From contig NZ_NKYF01000002.1 of assembly GCF_002262885.1 (NCBI RefSeq), forward strand, positions 62,001 through 126,000: a DNA stretch of 64,000 bases. Reading direction: 5' to 3'. Shown here in pieces: positions 22,101 to 34,100 of the stretch; the first letter of the stretch is position 1; every line of letters begins with the position of its first letter. Made by a program: the position numbers and the translations under genes. Source of the stretch: Pseudonocardia sp. MH-G8 (GTDB taxonomy: Bacteria; Actinomycetota; Actinomycetes; Mycobacteriales; Pseudonocardiaceae). The notes beneath the pieces are model-generated. The model was not told the DNA's origin, ran no database searches, and worked only from the letters and a program-made list of their open reading frames with translations.

Positions 22101-25100
22101 CGTTCGGCATCACGGACAGGACCGCGGGGTGCTCCGCGAGCAGGTCGGCGAACTGCGCGAGCACGTCCTCCTCGGTGAGCCGGCCGAAGATCTGGCGGAA
22201 CATCGGCACCACCAGGGCGAAGAACGCGTCCGGCCCGCCCAGCGACTGGTCGAAGTCGATGCGGTGGAGCTCCCCGCCGCGTCCCAGGAGCAGGTTCGTC
22301 TCGAGCAACCCGTCCCAGTCGCCGAGCAGCGCCGTGATCGCGTACTGCTGCGCCAGGGCGTCCCGCAGGTGCGCGGCGTTCGGGGCGGAGAGGGAGACGT
22401 GCCGCCGGCCCTCGGAACCCTCGACGTACTCGTGCAGCTCCACCACGTCACCGACCTCGACGACGCGGTCGCCGTAGTCCGGGTCGACGATCGGTTCGAC
22501 GGCGACGGCCAACCGCACCACCGGCACGCGGACACCCGACGCGGCGAGCCTCCGGTACACGGTCGCCGCCGTGATGCCGGGGAGCATCGTGTCGACGTCG
22601 GCGGCCCGCTGCTTGACCACCCAGCGGCGACCGGCCGCGTCGACGGTCAGCAGGAACTTCGGGCGACCGTCGCGCAGCGCCCGGCCCGGCGCCAGGTCCC
22701 GCAGGTAGCGCTGCCCGCTCAGCTCGTACAGCGGCATGCCACCCACGCGCCGGGACGGGCGGGCAGCGCGCGCCGCCCGGTACTCGTCGGCGACGGCACG
22801 CTGGATCCGCCCGATCAGCCCGCGGACCTCGCGGTCGTGCTCCGCCGCGTCGGTGAACCCGTCGCGGGCGTGGCGCCGCTCGTGGGCGAGCACCTCCTGC
22901 CACATGCCGATCCGGCGCAGCACCGCGAGCCGGTGCTCGAACACCGCGACGACGAGGGTGCCGCCCGGCTCGCGCCAGCTGAACGCCCAGACCCCGAGGA
23001 TCCGCCGGACCTGCTCGGGGGTCGCGTCGAGCGCGCGCAGCGCGTCCGCCACCGCCGCCGGCTCCGGAACGACCAGCTCCTCGCCCGGTCCGACGGGCAG
23101 GGCCGGGGCCTGGCTCGAAGTGGCTGCCGTCCTCGGCGACGGGGAGAGCCGGACCGCGGCGAAGGCCTGCTGCGCCAACGCCGTCTCCTCGTCGGAGAGC
23201 AGGCCGAGCGCCCCGGCCCCGCCGATCCCGCTGGCCCCTCCGACGTGCAGCAGGACACCCTCGCCCCAGGTGCGCACCGGCCATGGCGCGTCCGTCTCGA
23301 CCGCGTGTCCGCGGTCCGCCAACGCCGCCCGCACCGCGTCGGCGAACGAAGCGGGGCCGGCCGCGTGCAACTGCGCGAGGTCGGGCAGGTGCCGGTCGGC
23401 CGCCGCGAGCAACTCCGGCGGCAGCGTCGCCAGCGCCGCCGCGTAGCCGCCGTCGCGCTCGCCCTGCAGCCCGCCCTCCGGTGTCACGAACACCTGCTCG
23501 GTCCGCCCGTTGCGGGTGCCCTCGAGGGTGATCGGTCGGTGCAGCCGCGCCGCGATCAGCCGCACGTTGGTGAGCACCGCGTTGCGGTCCCGCGTGGCGG
23601 TGCTCGTGATCGTGACGTCGCCACGGGCGGGCAGCAGGGCGGCCATGGCGGCATGCCGATCGGCGACGAAACCGAGCGGGTCGGCCAGCGCGGCGTCGGC
23701 GGTCAGCTGCGCGAGGTCGGTCCGGTGCCTGCGCGCGCCGGTCCACGGCACGAACGGCGTCGTCGCGCCCCTGCCAGAGAGCCACCAGCCGCGGTCCTGC
23801 GGGCTCGCGGACTCCTGGACGGCACGCGACGCTGCGAGATCCCGATCGAACAGGGTCACCGTGGCGAGGCCACGGTCGTAGGCGGTGGCGGTGCGCCGCA
23901 CCGCCAGCGTGTCGTCGCTTCGCAGCACCCCGCGTCGCAGCTCGACGACGAGCTCCAGCTCGGCCGCCACCGTTGCGCCCTTGCCCTTGACGTAGATGCT
24001 GGTCTCGGCACGGGCGCCGGCGGTCACCGCCCCGGAGTGCGTGGACTGCTCCCCGCCACTGAGTCCCGCGCTCCCGGCGGGTTCGCTGCTGCTCCCGCCC
24101 ACGCCGCGGCCCACCGGCAGCATCCGAGCGTCGGACACGCCGGTCGTGACCCGGGTCTCCGTGCGCCGCACCGTGCGCAGCTCCAGCTCGCGATCGTCGA
24201 CGAGGCTGCGACCGCCTGCCGGCCGGGCTCGCACCACGACGTCGATGACGGTGCGGCCGCGCACCGGGATCGGCAGGAGCACGGCCCCGTCGGCCGTCGC
24301 CATGTCGCGCAGGAACGCCGTGAGCCCGTTCGCGGCGATGGCGTGCTCGACGTCGGCGCGGTGCTCCTCGGCGCGGATGCGGCCCAGCATCGTGGCGCCG
24401 CTCAGTGCATCCACGATCGTGTCGACGAGGGTGGGCGCCTCGACGGCTTCCACGCTGAACGCCGCCGGCAGCCCGAACGGCCGCACGTCCTGCAGGCCCG
24501 GGTGGGTGCGGGCCCGCACCGCCGCCCGGGGCGCGGGCTTCGCCGTGACCGCCTCGGACAGCCCGTCGGGCACCAGCCGCACGACGGAACCGTCGAGGAC
24601 GACCGGGGCGCCCACCTTCGGCCGCCGCAGCCACCGCCCGCCCACCTGCGCCGCGATGGTGACGCGCAGGCCCTGACGGATCCGGTCGGCGCCCTGGAAC
24701 GAGGCGGTGCCGTCGAGCCGCGTGCGCTGCCGCACGACGCCGCCGGCACTGCCACGGGCGTGGTCGGTGCTCAGCTTCGCGTCCCCGCCGAACCCGCTGC
24801 CGCCGGCCGCGTGGTCGCCGTTCACGCCGGCGCCCGCCGTGCGGCCCCACGTCGCACCGCGCTCGAACTGCTGGTAGCCGTAGTCCTGGACGATCTGGAC
24901 GACCTCGTCGGTCTCGTCCAGGCGGACCGCGTCGTCGACGAGGCGGGCGGTGATCCGCACGTCCACCCGGTGCACGCGGTCGGCGCCCGGCGTCGGGCCG
25001 CGGACCCGCACCGGGATCCGCACGCTGAAGCCGCCCCGGTCGAGCATCGCGTCGAGCTTGCCCAGGAAGCGCTTGCCCGCCAGGTCGTTCCACAGCCGCT

Positions 25101-28100
25101 GCCACACCTGTGGATCGTGATCGAGGGCGCCTGCGGGTAGCTGCTGCGCGACGGCCGCGCGCACCTGGTCGAACAGCCGCGCCCGGACGTCGTCACGCGA
25201 CAGGGACACCGACTCGATCGACGACTGCCCCAGCCGCGTGCGGAACTGCTCGGGCAGCACCACCCGGACGGCGCGCCGCGCCCGCTCGACACCGGCCCGG
25301 ACCCGGTCTTCCACCGTGCCGCGCAGCCGCTTGACGGGGTAGCCGTCCCGCGTGCGGAACAGCGCGTCGAGCCGCCGCTCGAGCGCCGCACCCCGCCCGG
25401 GCGCCAGGACGCCGCCTTCCCGCAGGAACCGGTCGAGCACGCGGTGCGCGAGCGCGTCGTCGAGCAGCAGGTTCTTCTCCGCGAAGCGGGCGATCACGTC
25501 GGCGACCTGCTCGCGGGGCAGCTGCCACAGATCGCGGGCGTAGAGGTCGAGGGCGACGCGCTCGGGCAGCGCGAACACCAGACCGGCGTCGGCGGCCTCG
25601 GGTGCGCCGACCTTCCCGGGGCGGCCCGCAGCGACCCGCAGCTCGAGCGGCATCGCGTAGAGGTAGTGCTGGCCGGTCTCGATGGTGAGCCGCTCACGGC
25701 CCCAGATCCGCAGCCACAGCCTGCGGACGCCACTCGACCGCGACACCGATCCGCTCGCCCCCACCGAGGCCTTCGGGCCGGACACCTGCCGCCAGCCGAA
25801 CCTGCCGTTGACTCCGGCGTTCCACCCGCCGGAGCTGCCGAACTCGGCACCGCGGCTGCCGAGCGTGAGGTTGATGTCGCCGGTCACCAGCGCGGAGGCG
25901 CCCAGGAACGTCGCCTCGCCCGGCGTCCCGGACACCTGCATCGCGACGCGCCGCGCCCGCCACCCCTTCCCCCGCACGGCGAGCGACGTGCGGTACCCCT
26001 CGGCCAGCAGCTCCCCGAGGTGCGAGCGCGTGCCGTCGACGCTCAACAGTTCCCGCAGGTGCTGGGCTGCCGGGGTGTCGCCCCGCATCGCGCGCGCGGC
26101 GAGCCGCTCCGCGATCACCGCCACGTTCCGCGGGCCGTGGCCGGTGTCGAGGCCGAGCGCCGTCATCCGCTCCAGCACCTCATCGGGCACGGGCTGGGAC
26201 GCCGCGCGGATCGGGTCCGTCGACGGCAGCCAGTCGCTCGGCAGGTACACGCTCGCGGTGCCCGGCTCCGAGCCCAGCACCGTGGGGCCACCGCGGGGCG
26301 CCAGCCGTTCGACGACGACCCGGTAGCCCAGCCGGAAGGCCGCGGTGGTCGTGGTCGACTCGACCAACGTCACCTGGTTCACGGTGTCGCCCACCGAGGT
26401 GCCCCAGCTGCGGCCGCGGCTGTAGCCGAACTCGCCACCGACGCCCGGGGTCGTGTCCCCCTGCAGCCCCTCCGTGGCGGCGTCGCGGTCCGGGCCGAGG
26501 TGCAGCGTGGCGGCGATGACCGCGACGAGCTTGCTCGTGCGTGACCGGGAGCGGGAACGGCCGGAGGTGTTGGAGCCGATGTCCAGCCCGACCATCGTCC
26601 ACTGCGTCGAGTGGCCCAGGTAGTCCAGGTCGTCCCAGTCGGCCTCGACGCGGACCCGCAGCGTGACGTGCTCGGGTGCCCGCAGGGCGCGGTAGCGCCG
26701 CAGCGACAGCACGAGACCCTGCTGGGCCGCCTGGTCCAGGCTGCCCGCCACCCGCTTGCCCGAGAGCTGTTCCGCGATCTCCGCCGCGTTGGCCCACTGC
26801 GTGGCCAGCAGCAGCCGGTCGCCGGACCACTCCGCGGGGTCGGTGGGAGGCAGCAGGCCCTCGGCCCGCAGCCGGTCCTCGATCCTCGCCCGCAGCCGGT
26901 CCAACCCGGTCATCTCCCGGACGAGACCGTGGCCGACCCCGCGGATCTGTCCCGGACCGCTGCCGATGAACGTCGGCTGCGCGGCCAGGTGGCCCTCCGG
27001 TGCCGCCGTGTCCAGCGCGCCGCGCACCGTCTCCGTGCCGTCGCGGTGGCGGCGGACCGCGGCCGCGGCGACCTCGAAGCCGTGCGCGTAGGCGTCCGCC
27101 TCGGCCATCCGCACGAGCACCCGACCCGCGGCGCGCACCGGCTCCGCCGTCCGCCCCGGCGCGTCGAGCCACCGGATCGCGACGGAGTGCTCCAGCTCCA
27201 GCAGCTCCGCCTGCGTGTAGCCGGAGTGGCGGTGCACGCCCGGGTGGATGGCGTCGCCGCCGACGCTCGCCCCGACCGTGCGCGACCACGACTGCGACAG
27301 CGACCCCTTGAGCTCGGCGCTCAGGCGCACCAGCCACCGCAGCGGCCGCGGAAGGCCACGTTCGATCCCGACGCCCCGCGACCGGCCCGAGCTCCACCCG
27401 CCGGAGACCTTCGAGAAGGCGACGTGGAGATCCTCGATGTGCTCCTTGGTGCTGGGCGTACCCAGCGCCGAGGAGCCCGTGACACGGCTGCGCACCGTCA
27501 GCACGGCGAGTGGCCGGCCACGCCCGTCCGTGATCGTCGGACGCCACCCGTCCGGGTCGTTCACGGTGGTGTCCAGCCGCGACGGGAGCCCGTGCACCAG
27601 CAACGCCCGGACCTGCTCACGGGTCAGAGCACCGACCCGGCCGTGCCGGGCGCCCAGCTCGGCGACCACGCCGTCGGCGAGCTCCTGCAGCCCCTCGGCC
27701 CACAGGGGCGCGTGGAACGGCAACCCGGGACGCGTGGCCGCGCGCCGGACGGTCGCGGGCGGTCCGCGCGCCTCGTAGGTGTGCGGGACCGCCAGGCGCA
27801 ACACCTCGTCCCGGGTCTCGACGCGGGTGGGTGCGGACCAGCGGGCCCGGTGGTCGCCGCGGCGCACGGCGATCTCCCAGCCGCCGGACACCTCCAGCAG
27901 CACGGACGGGCCACGGTTGTCCACCACACCGCCGCCCACCAGGTAGCCCGCCGCGCCGCCCGACGTCGACTCGTTGCGCCCGACGTTGCCGCTGGCCTTG
28001 CCGACGAACACGTCCGTACCGACCGACAGCCCGAGGCTGCGCGCCACCCCTGCGGTCACCGACGCGCCGGCCTGGGTCAGGTCACCCAGCATCACCTCCG

Positions 28101-31100
28101 TCACCTGCTCCTCGGTCGCGACGTCCTCGACGACCCGGCCCGCGACCCACCGCAGCGCGAGCTCGGCGCCCCCGACGCGCAGCACCAGGCCGTCCGCGGT
28201 CGCGGCGCGGCGGAACTGCGCGGCCAGCTCGTCGGCGAGCTCCTGCTCGGTGATCCGGGTGCGCACCCCCTGCCCACTCAGCAGGCCGGCCACGGCCGAC
28301 GTCAGGCCCGGCAACGCGGGCAGCCGATCCGTCGGGACCCCGGCCGGCAGCGCCGACCGCGGCGGCACCGCGTCGTCCAGCGCGGCCTGGTAGGACCCCA
28401 CTCGGCGCGCCGCCGACTCCGCGGCCCGCAGCGCATCGGCGAGCACTGCGTCCCGGACGTCACCCGCACCGAGGCCGTGCAGCCGTCGCAGCACCTCGGC
28501 CAGCAGCTCGAGGTCCGCGCGGGCCTTCATGGCCGCCGTCGCCGCCGCGTCGTACGCCGCCGCCGTGCGGACCAGCCGATCGCGACGCTCCCGGGTCACC
28601 AGCGCGTCCGCGAGCGCCTTGCGACGCCGCTCCGCGGCCGACCGGTCGGTGTGGCGGCGCGTCCGGCCCGCCTTCGCCGACGCCGAGCGGGCCTGCGTCG
28701 CCGCCTCCGCCGACGCCGTGCGCTTGGCCCTCGCCCGCTCGGCCAGCTCGCCGTGCACGTTCCCGAACGTCCGCGCGAGCGCCGTGACCAGGCCGGTCAG
28801 ATCCTCGGACGGCGCGCCTGCCAGCTCCTCGACGCCTGCCCGGATCGCCGCCATCGGCTCGTCCAGGTCGCGGTGCAGCGCCGCCCGGCCCAGCACGGCT
28901 CCGGTTGCGGGGCCGGTCTCGGTCACGACGTCGCCGAGCCGCGCTCCGTCCACCGTGAGTTCGGCACGGTCCACGGCGGACGGGCCACCGTTGGACGCGA
29001 GCACGACATCGGCCAGTGCCTGCGCAGCCGGGTCGCCGGTGGCGTGCAGGACCCCGAGGGCGTTCAGCACTCCGGCGATCGGGGCGGTTCCGAGCGCCAG
29101 GCCCAGGTGCGCGCCCCACCAGGCCACGGCCTCCGCCCGCACCCGGTCGGTCGGCGCACCGTCGTCGATCCGGCCGGCGAGCAGCGCGACCTCGGCACGG
29201 AGGTCGGCCGGACGCACCCGGACCCGGGCCCCGTCCGAGATGCGCGCCAGCACGCGGCCGCGACTCCATGCGGGCGTGAGGTCCAGCAGGCCACCGGCCT
29301 CCAGCAGCAGGTTCAACGCATCGTGGCGGCCCCCCGACAGCGCCGCTTCCCATCCGACCTGCCCGACGACCACCCGGGGGCGGACGCCCGCGTCGAGCGC
29401 CGCGACGATCGCGGCGTCGCGCCGTGCGGTCGCTTCCGGGCGGTCCGCGATCGCCGCGTTCACGAGGGCCTCGTGCGCGAGGACGACTTCGGACCGCAGC
29501 CCCGCCCGCTCGGCCCGCGCCCGCCAGGCCTCGGTGACGGTGCGCGGCGCGGAGCGGACCGTCCGGCGCAGCCGCTCCCGGAGGCCGGGCGCGCGGTCCA
29601 GCGCCCGGAGCACGTCGACGCGGGTGAAGCCACCCAGCAGCGCGCCGTTCTGCGCGGCCGTCGCCGCGCGCCAGAGGTCGCGGCGCGCCGTGTCGACCGC
29701 GTACTCGGCGGAGTCGAGGGCCGCGGCCGCCGCCTCCTGCTCGGCAGCGGGGGCCGCCGCTTGTGCCGCTCTGCGCCCGGCCAGCCCGCGCTCCGCCTCG
29801 GCCAGAGCGGCCTGCGCCTCCTGGACCGGCTCGAACAGCGCCTGCAGCCGCCCGGCCCCGCGCAGCCGCAGCGGCAACAGCCCCCGCAACCGCGAGGACG
29901 CGGGCGCCGTGCGCCAGATGGCGTCGCGCAGCCCTGCGCTCAGCATGCCCGCCAGCTCGACGGCCGGGCGCTGGGGCAGCCCGTGGTCGCCCAGCACGTC
30001 GACCGGGTTCCGCACGAGGGCGGCCAGGTACTCCGGCGGCGCCCTGGCGAGCAACCGACCGAGCGGGCCGCCGACACGGTAGCGCCGCGCGCCGTTCCGG
30101 GACGCCACCTCGACCAGCAGCCCGGCGGTCGCCAGCTCCTGGAGCCGCGCCTCGACGCCACCGCGCTGCCCCGACGCGGCCAGCTCCCGCGACAGGGCCG
30201 CGAGCCACTCCGGCGTGCCCGCCCGCTCGTGCAGCGCGAGCAGGTCACCGGCACCGATCACGGAGGGCGTACGACCTGCCGCGATCTCGCGCTGAGCGAC
30301 CGCCGCGACCATCCGCCAGACGACGAGCGCATCCGCCGTCGTCCGGCCGCGGACCGGGAGCCCCGCGGGCGGTACCGCGGTCCACACGCTGCGCAGTCGC
30401 TCCCGCGCCCGCGTGCGCACGGCGGACCGCCGACCCAGCCACAGCATCGCCGCGGAGAGGCCGGCGCCGGCGCCGGACAGGATCCAGCGCCACCCACCGA
30501 ACCCGCCGTCGCCGCCGGACCGCGCGGCGGGCGGGTCCACCGGCTCCGGCGCGGTCGGCGTCGCGGTCGGCCCCGGAGTCTCCGACGTCCCGGGCGGAGT
30601 CGGAGTCGGCGCCTGCGGGCCGGGCTCCTCACGGCCCGGCTCCCGCACAGCCTCGGACGGCGGAAGCCGCAGACGCTCACCCGGGTGGATGAGGTCCCGG
30701 CTCGCGAGCGTCGGGAAGCGGCCCGGGTTCGTCTCCACGAGAGCGTCGACCGTGGTGCCCCTCGCCGCGGCGATGCCGGAGAGCGTGTCCCCGGGCCGCA
30801 CGATGTAGCGGTTCTCGATGGCGACCGTCCCGCTCGGCGGGGCCCGCGGCTGCGCGTCCGCCTGAGCCGGCCCGGCCAGGAGGCCCGCACCCGCACCGGC
30901 GATGACGAGTGCCAGCGCCGCCCCCGCCAGCACGCGCGACCCCCAGCCCGCCGCCTGGTCCGAGCGTTCGGTGCCCGTGCGCGTCGCGGTCATCCGGTGC
31001 CGGACCAGGCGGGTCACGAGCACGCCGACGCCGGCCGCCGCTGCGGTCGTGGCGGCGGTCAGCAGCGGTGCGCCCACCCCGGTGGCCGACGCCGACGCCG

Positions 31101-34100
31101 AGGCTGCGGCAGCTGCCGGAGCGGACACCAGCAGCACGAGGACGGCGACCGGGACCGCCACGGCGAACCGCGCCGTCCACGGGTGGGCGGCAGCCCACCG
31201 TGCGAAGGCAGCGCCGGTCGCACGCAACTTCTGGACGAGTCCGGCTCGTTCCGGGTCCGATCCGCGAACCTCCGCACCCGGGATCCGGCCGAGTGCGTCC
31301 CCGTGCGCCTTCGCCGCCGCGAGCCGCGCCTGCAGCGGACCCCGCCGCGCTTCGAGGGCACGGACGCGGTCCTGCGCGTCCGCGTCCCGCGCGGCCTCGA
31401 GCCGCTCGTCCAGCCGCGCCAGGGCGGCGGCCAGCCGCTGCTGCCGATCGTGCTCCTTGCCCCGCGCCCAGTGCAGGTGCCTGCTCTCGTGCAACGGCGG
31501 CACCGCCGCGCCCTCTGCGGCCAATGCCACCCGCATCCACTCGCTACGCAGGCGCGCCGTCCGCGAGGACAGCCACTTGCGCCCCGGCTTCCAGTCCAGC
31601 CGCTCGTCGATCCTCGCCAGCTGCGCGGCCAACCGCTCGATCGTCGCCGAACGGCTCGCCGAGGCCCGCTGTGCGAACTCGCCGGGCAGCCGCTCGAGGA
31701 CCTCTCGGATCTGCGCGGCCCGCGCCTCGTTCTCCTCCAGCGCAGCCTGCAGCCGCGCGCGCCGCCGTTCCGAACGCGCCTTCCCCAGCTGCGCACGCTG
31801 CCACGCCTGCTCGGTCAGGTTGCGCACCAGCATCCGCTGCGCGTGGTTGACCAGGTGCCGGAACGCCCGGTCCGCCCACCGGTCGGGCACACCCGCCAGC
31901 CACCGGCCCAACCGCCCGGGCGCCACCTTGACCAGGCCCCGGGCCAGCGCGGTGATCAGGGTGCCCACCACCCGGCTCACGCCGGTCCAGAGGTCGACCA
32001 CCTGCCTGCGCGCGTTCCGCTCGCGCACGATCTCCTTGTACAGCCGGCGCGGTTCCAGGATCGGCTGGTCACCGAACGCGAGCAGCAACCCGGCGAAGTG
32101 GAACGTGTACAGGGTGAGCCGCCGACCGGCGATGCCCTTGTCGTACGAGGCGACCCAGTTCCCGAGCCGCTTCCACATCCGCGTCCACCCGATCGCCTTC
32201 GGGGCGCGCACCCCCGGCATCGTCGTGACCTCGGCCGGGCTCTGCCAGAACACGTACACGAACGGCCCGAACTGCAGCCCGAGCACGTTGAGCCGCAGCC
32301 ACAACCGCCCATCCGGAATGACCGTGAACGGCCACTTCATGCGGTTCTCCGGCTCCTCGTGCAAGCCCCTCGACATCGAGGTCGACAACGTGCCGAGCAG
32401 CACCCCGGCGACGCCCACCAGCTCCAGCGCGACGAACGGCGCGAACGCGTGCGTCCACAGCGGAACGCTCGCCAGCGGGACCAGCAGCGCCACCATCCAC
32501 GTGCGCTCCCAGCGGATCGAGCCCAGGAAGCCCCGCAGCCCCGGCCCCGCGTTCGGCGCCCGCGTCGTCTTCAGGTGCGGGAACATGTACCAGAACGCGG
32601 TGACCACCACCGCCCACTGCGGGCCCAGCGCCGCCCAGACGAGCGCGTAGATCCCCGCCGGGACGATCGGCACGTAGATCCGCCCCTCGGTGCCGAAACG
32701 CGCGTGCGTGCCCACCTTGCGCACCCGGTGCGCACCCAGCCCGCGCGCCGCGGCCGCCTCGCGTGCCTCACCCACCTTCTGCGCAAGTGCCCGGCTCGCC
32801 GTGTCCCGGGCCGTGACCAGAGGCGCCCGCGCCGCGTCGGTGGCGCCCGCAGCGACCGCACCGGCCAGCTCCGTCGACGCCCGGTCCAGGTCGGTCAACC
32901 GTTCCCGCGACTCCTTGATCCGTCGGCGCACCTCGCCGGCGAACCGCCACGCGCGCAGCCGCAGCGGGACCACCCGCCACAACCCACGCTCGCCCTCGCC
33001 CCAGGCCAGCACCGCGTCGCGCAACCACGTGCGGACCGCGACGGCCTGCGCCGCGAACGGCAGGGCAGCCAGCCCCATACCGGCCACGCCCAGCGGGTTG
33101 CGCCACAACGCGTCGACGACCTGCGGCGGCGCTCGGGCCAGAAGCTGCCCGAACACCCCGCCCGGCCGGAACCGTTCCACACCGGCGCCGTCGGTCACCC
33201 GCTCCAGCAGCCCGGCGCTCTCGAGCTCGTGCAGCCAGCCGGCGATCTTGCCTGCAGCCGCGTCCCGGTGCAGGCCTGCGCGCGCCACCTGCCGCGCCGT
33301 GGAGACCATCCAGCCAGGGGCGCCGGGCACGCGCTGCTGCGCGAGGTCACTGATCAGAACCCCCAGCTCGCCGACCGAGACCCCGTGCGGGTTGCTCCCC
33401 TGCACCTCGGCGCCCCACCACGCGGCGCCCAGCACCCGCCACACGTCCCACCTGGCGTCGTCGCCCGTACCGGGCCGGGCCTGCGGCAGCCGGGCCCAAC
33501 TCGTCACCGCGGCGCGCAACCCGCGGCCCACCACCACCGGCGCCCGCACAGGGCGCCTGCCGAGCCGCGCATCCACCGCGGCGAGCAGATGCCCTGCCTC
33601 GGTCAGCAACGCCGCCCGCTCCTGAGGCCGTGCCGATCGCAGCGCGCGGTGGCTCTGCGCCAGCCGGTCGAGCATCCGCTCCACCGGCACCGGCTCCCGG
33701 GAGCCCCGCACACCGAGCGCGTTCCCCACCGTCTCGCGCAACCGAGCGAGCCCGTCCAGCAGCCCGCGCAACGCGCCGCCGCGCGCGTGGCCGATCGACA
33801 CCCCGATCCGCCGGTCCACGTACTCGGCGAAGGCCGCAGCCTCGTCCAGCAGGTGGTCGCGCACCTCTCGCCGCCCGTCGAACACGCGGTCGCCGTGGTG
33901 CGCACCGGGGTGGTCGAAGCGCGCCTCCGAGTACCGGAAGAGATCCAGCACCCAGCCGTCCAGCAGGCGCTGCAACTCCTCGGCCAGATCGTCGTGGCCC
34001 CGGTCGCGCGCCACCTCGACGACCTCGTTCACGCGCTGGACGCGCAGGAACCAGCCCGCGTCCACCGCGACGAGGCGCTCCCGGCTGCCCGCCCACGCGA

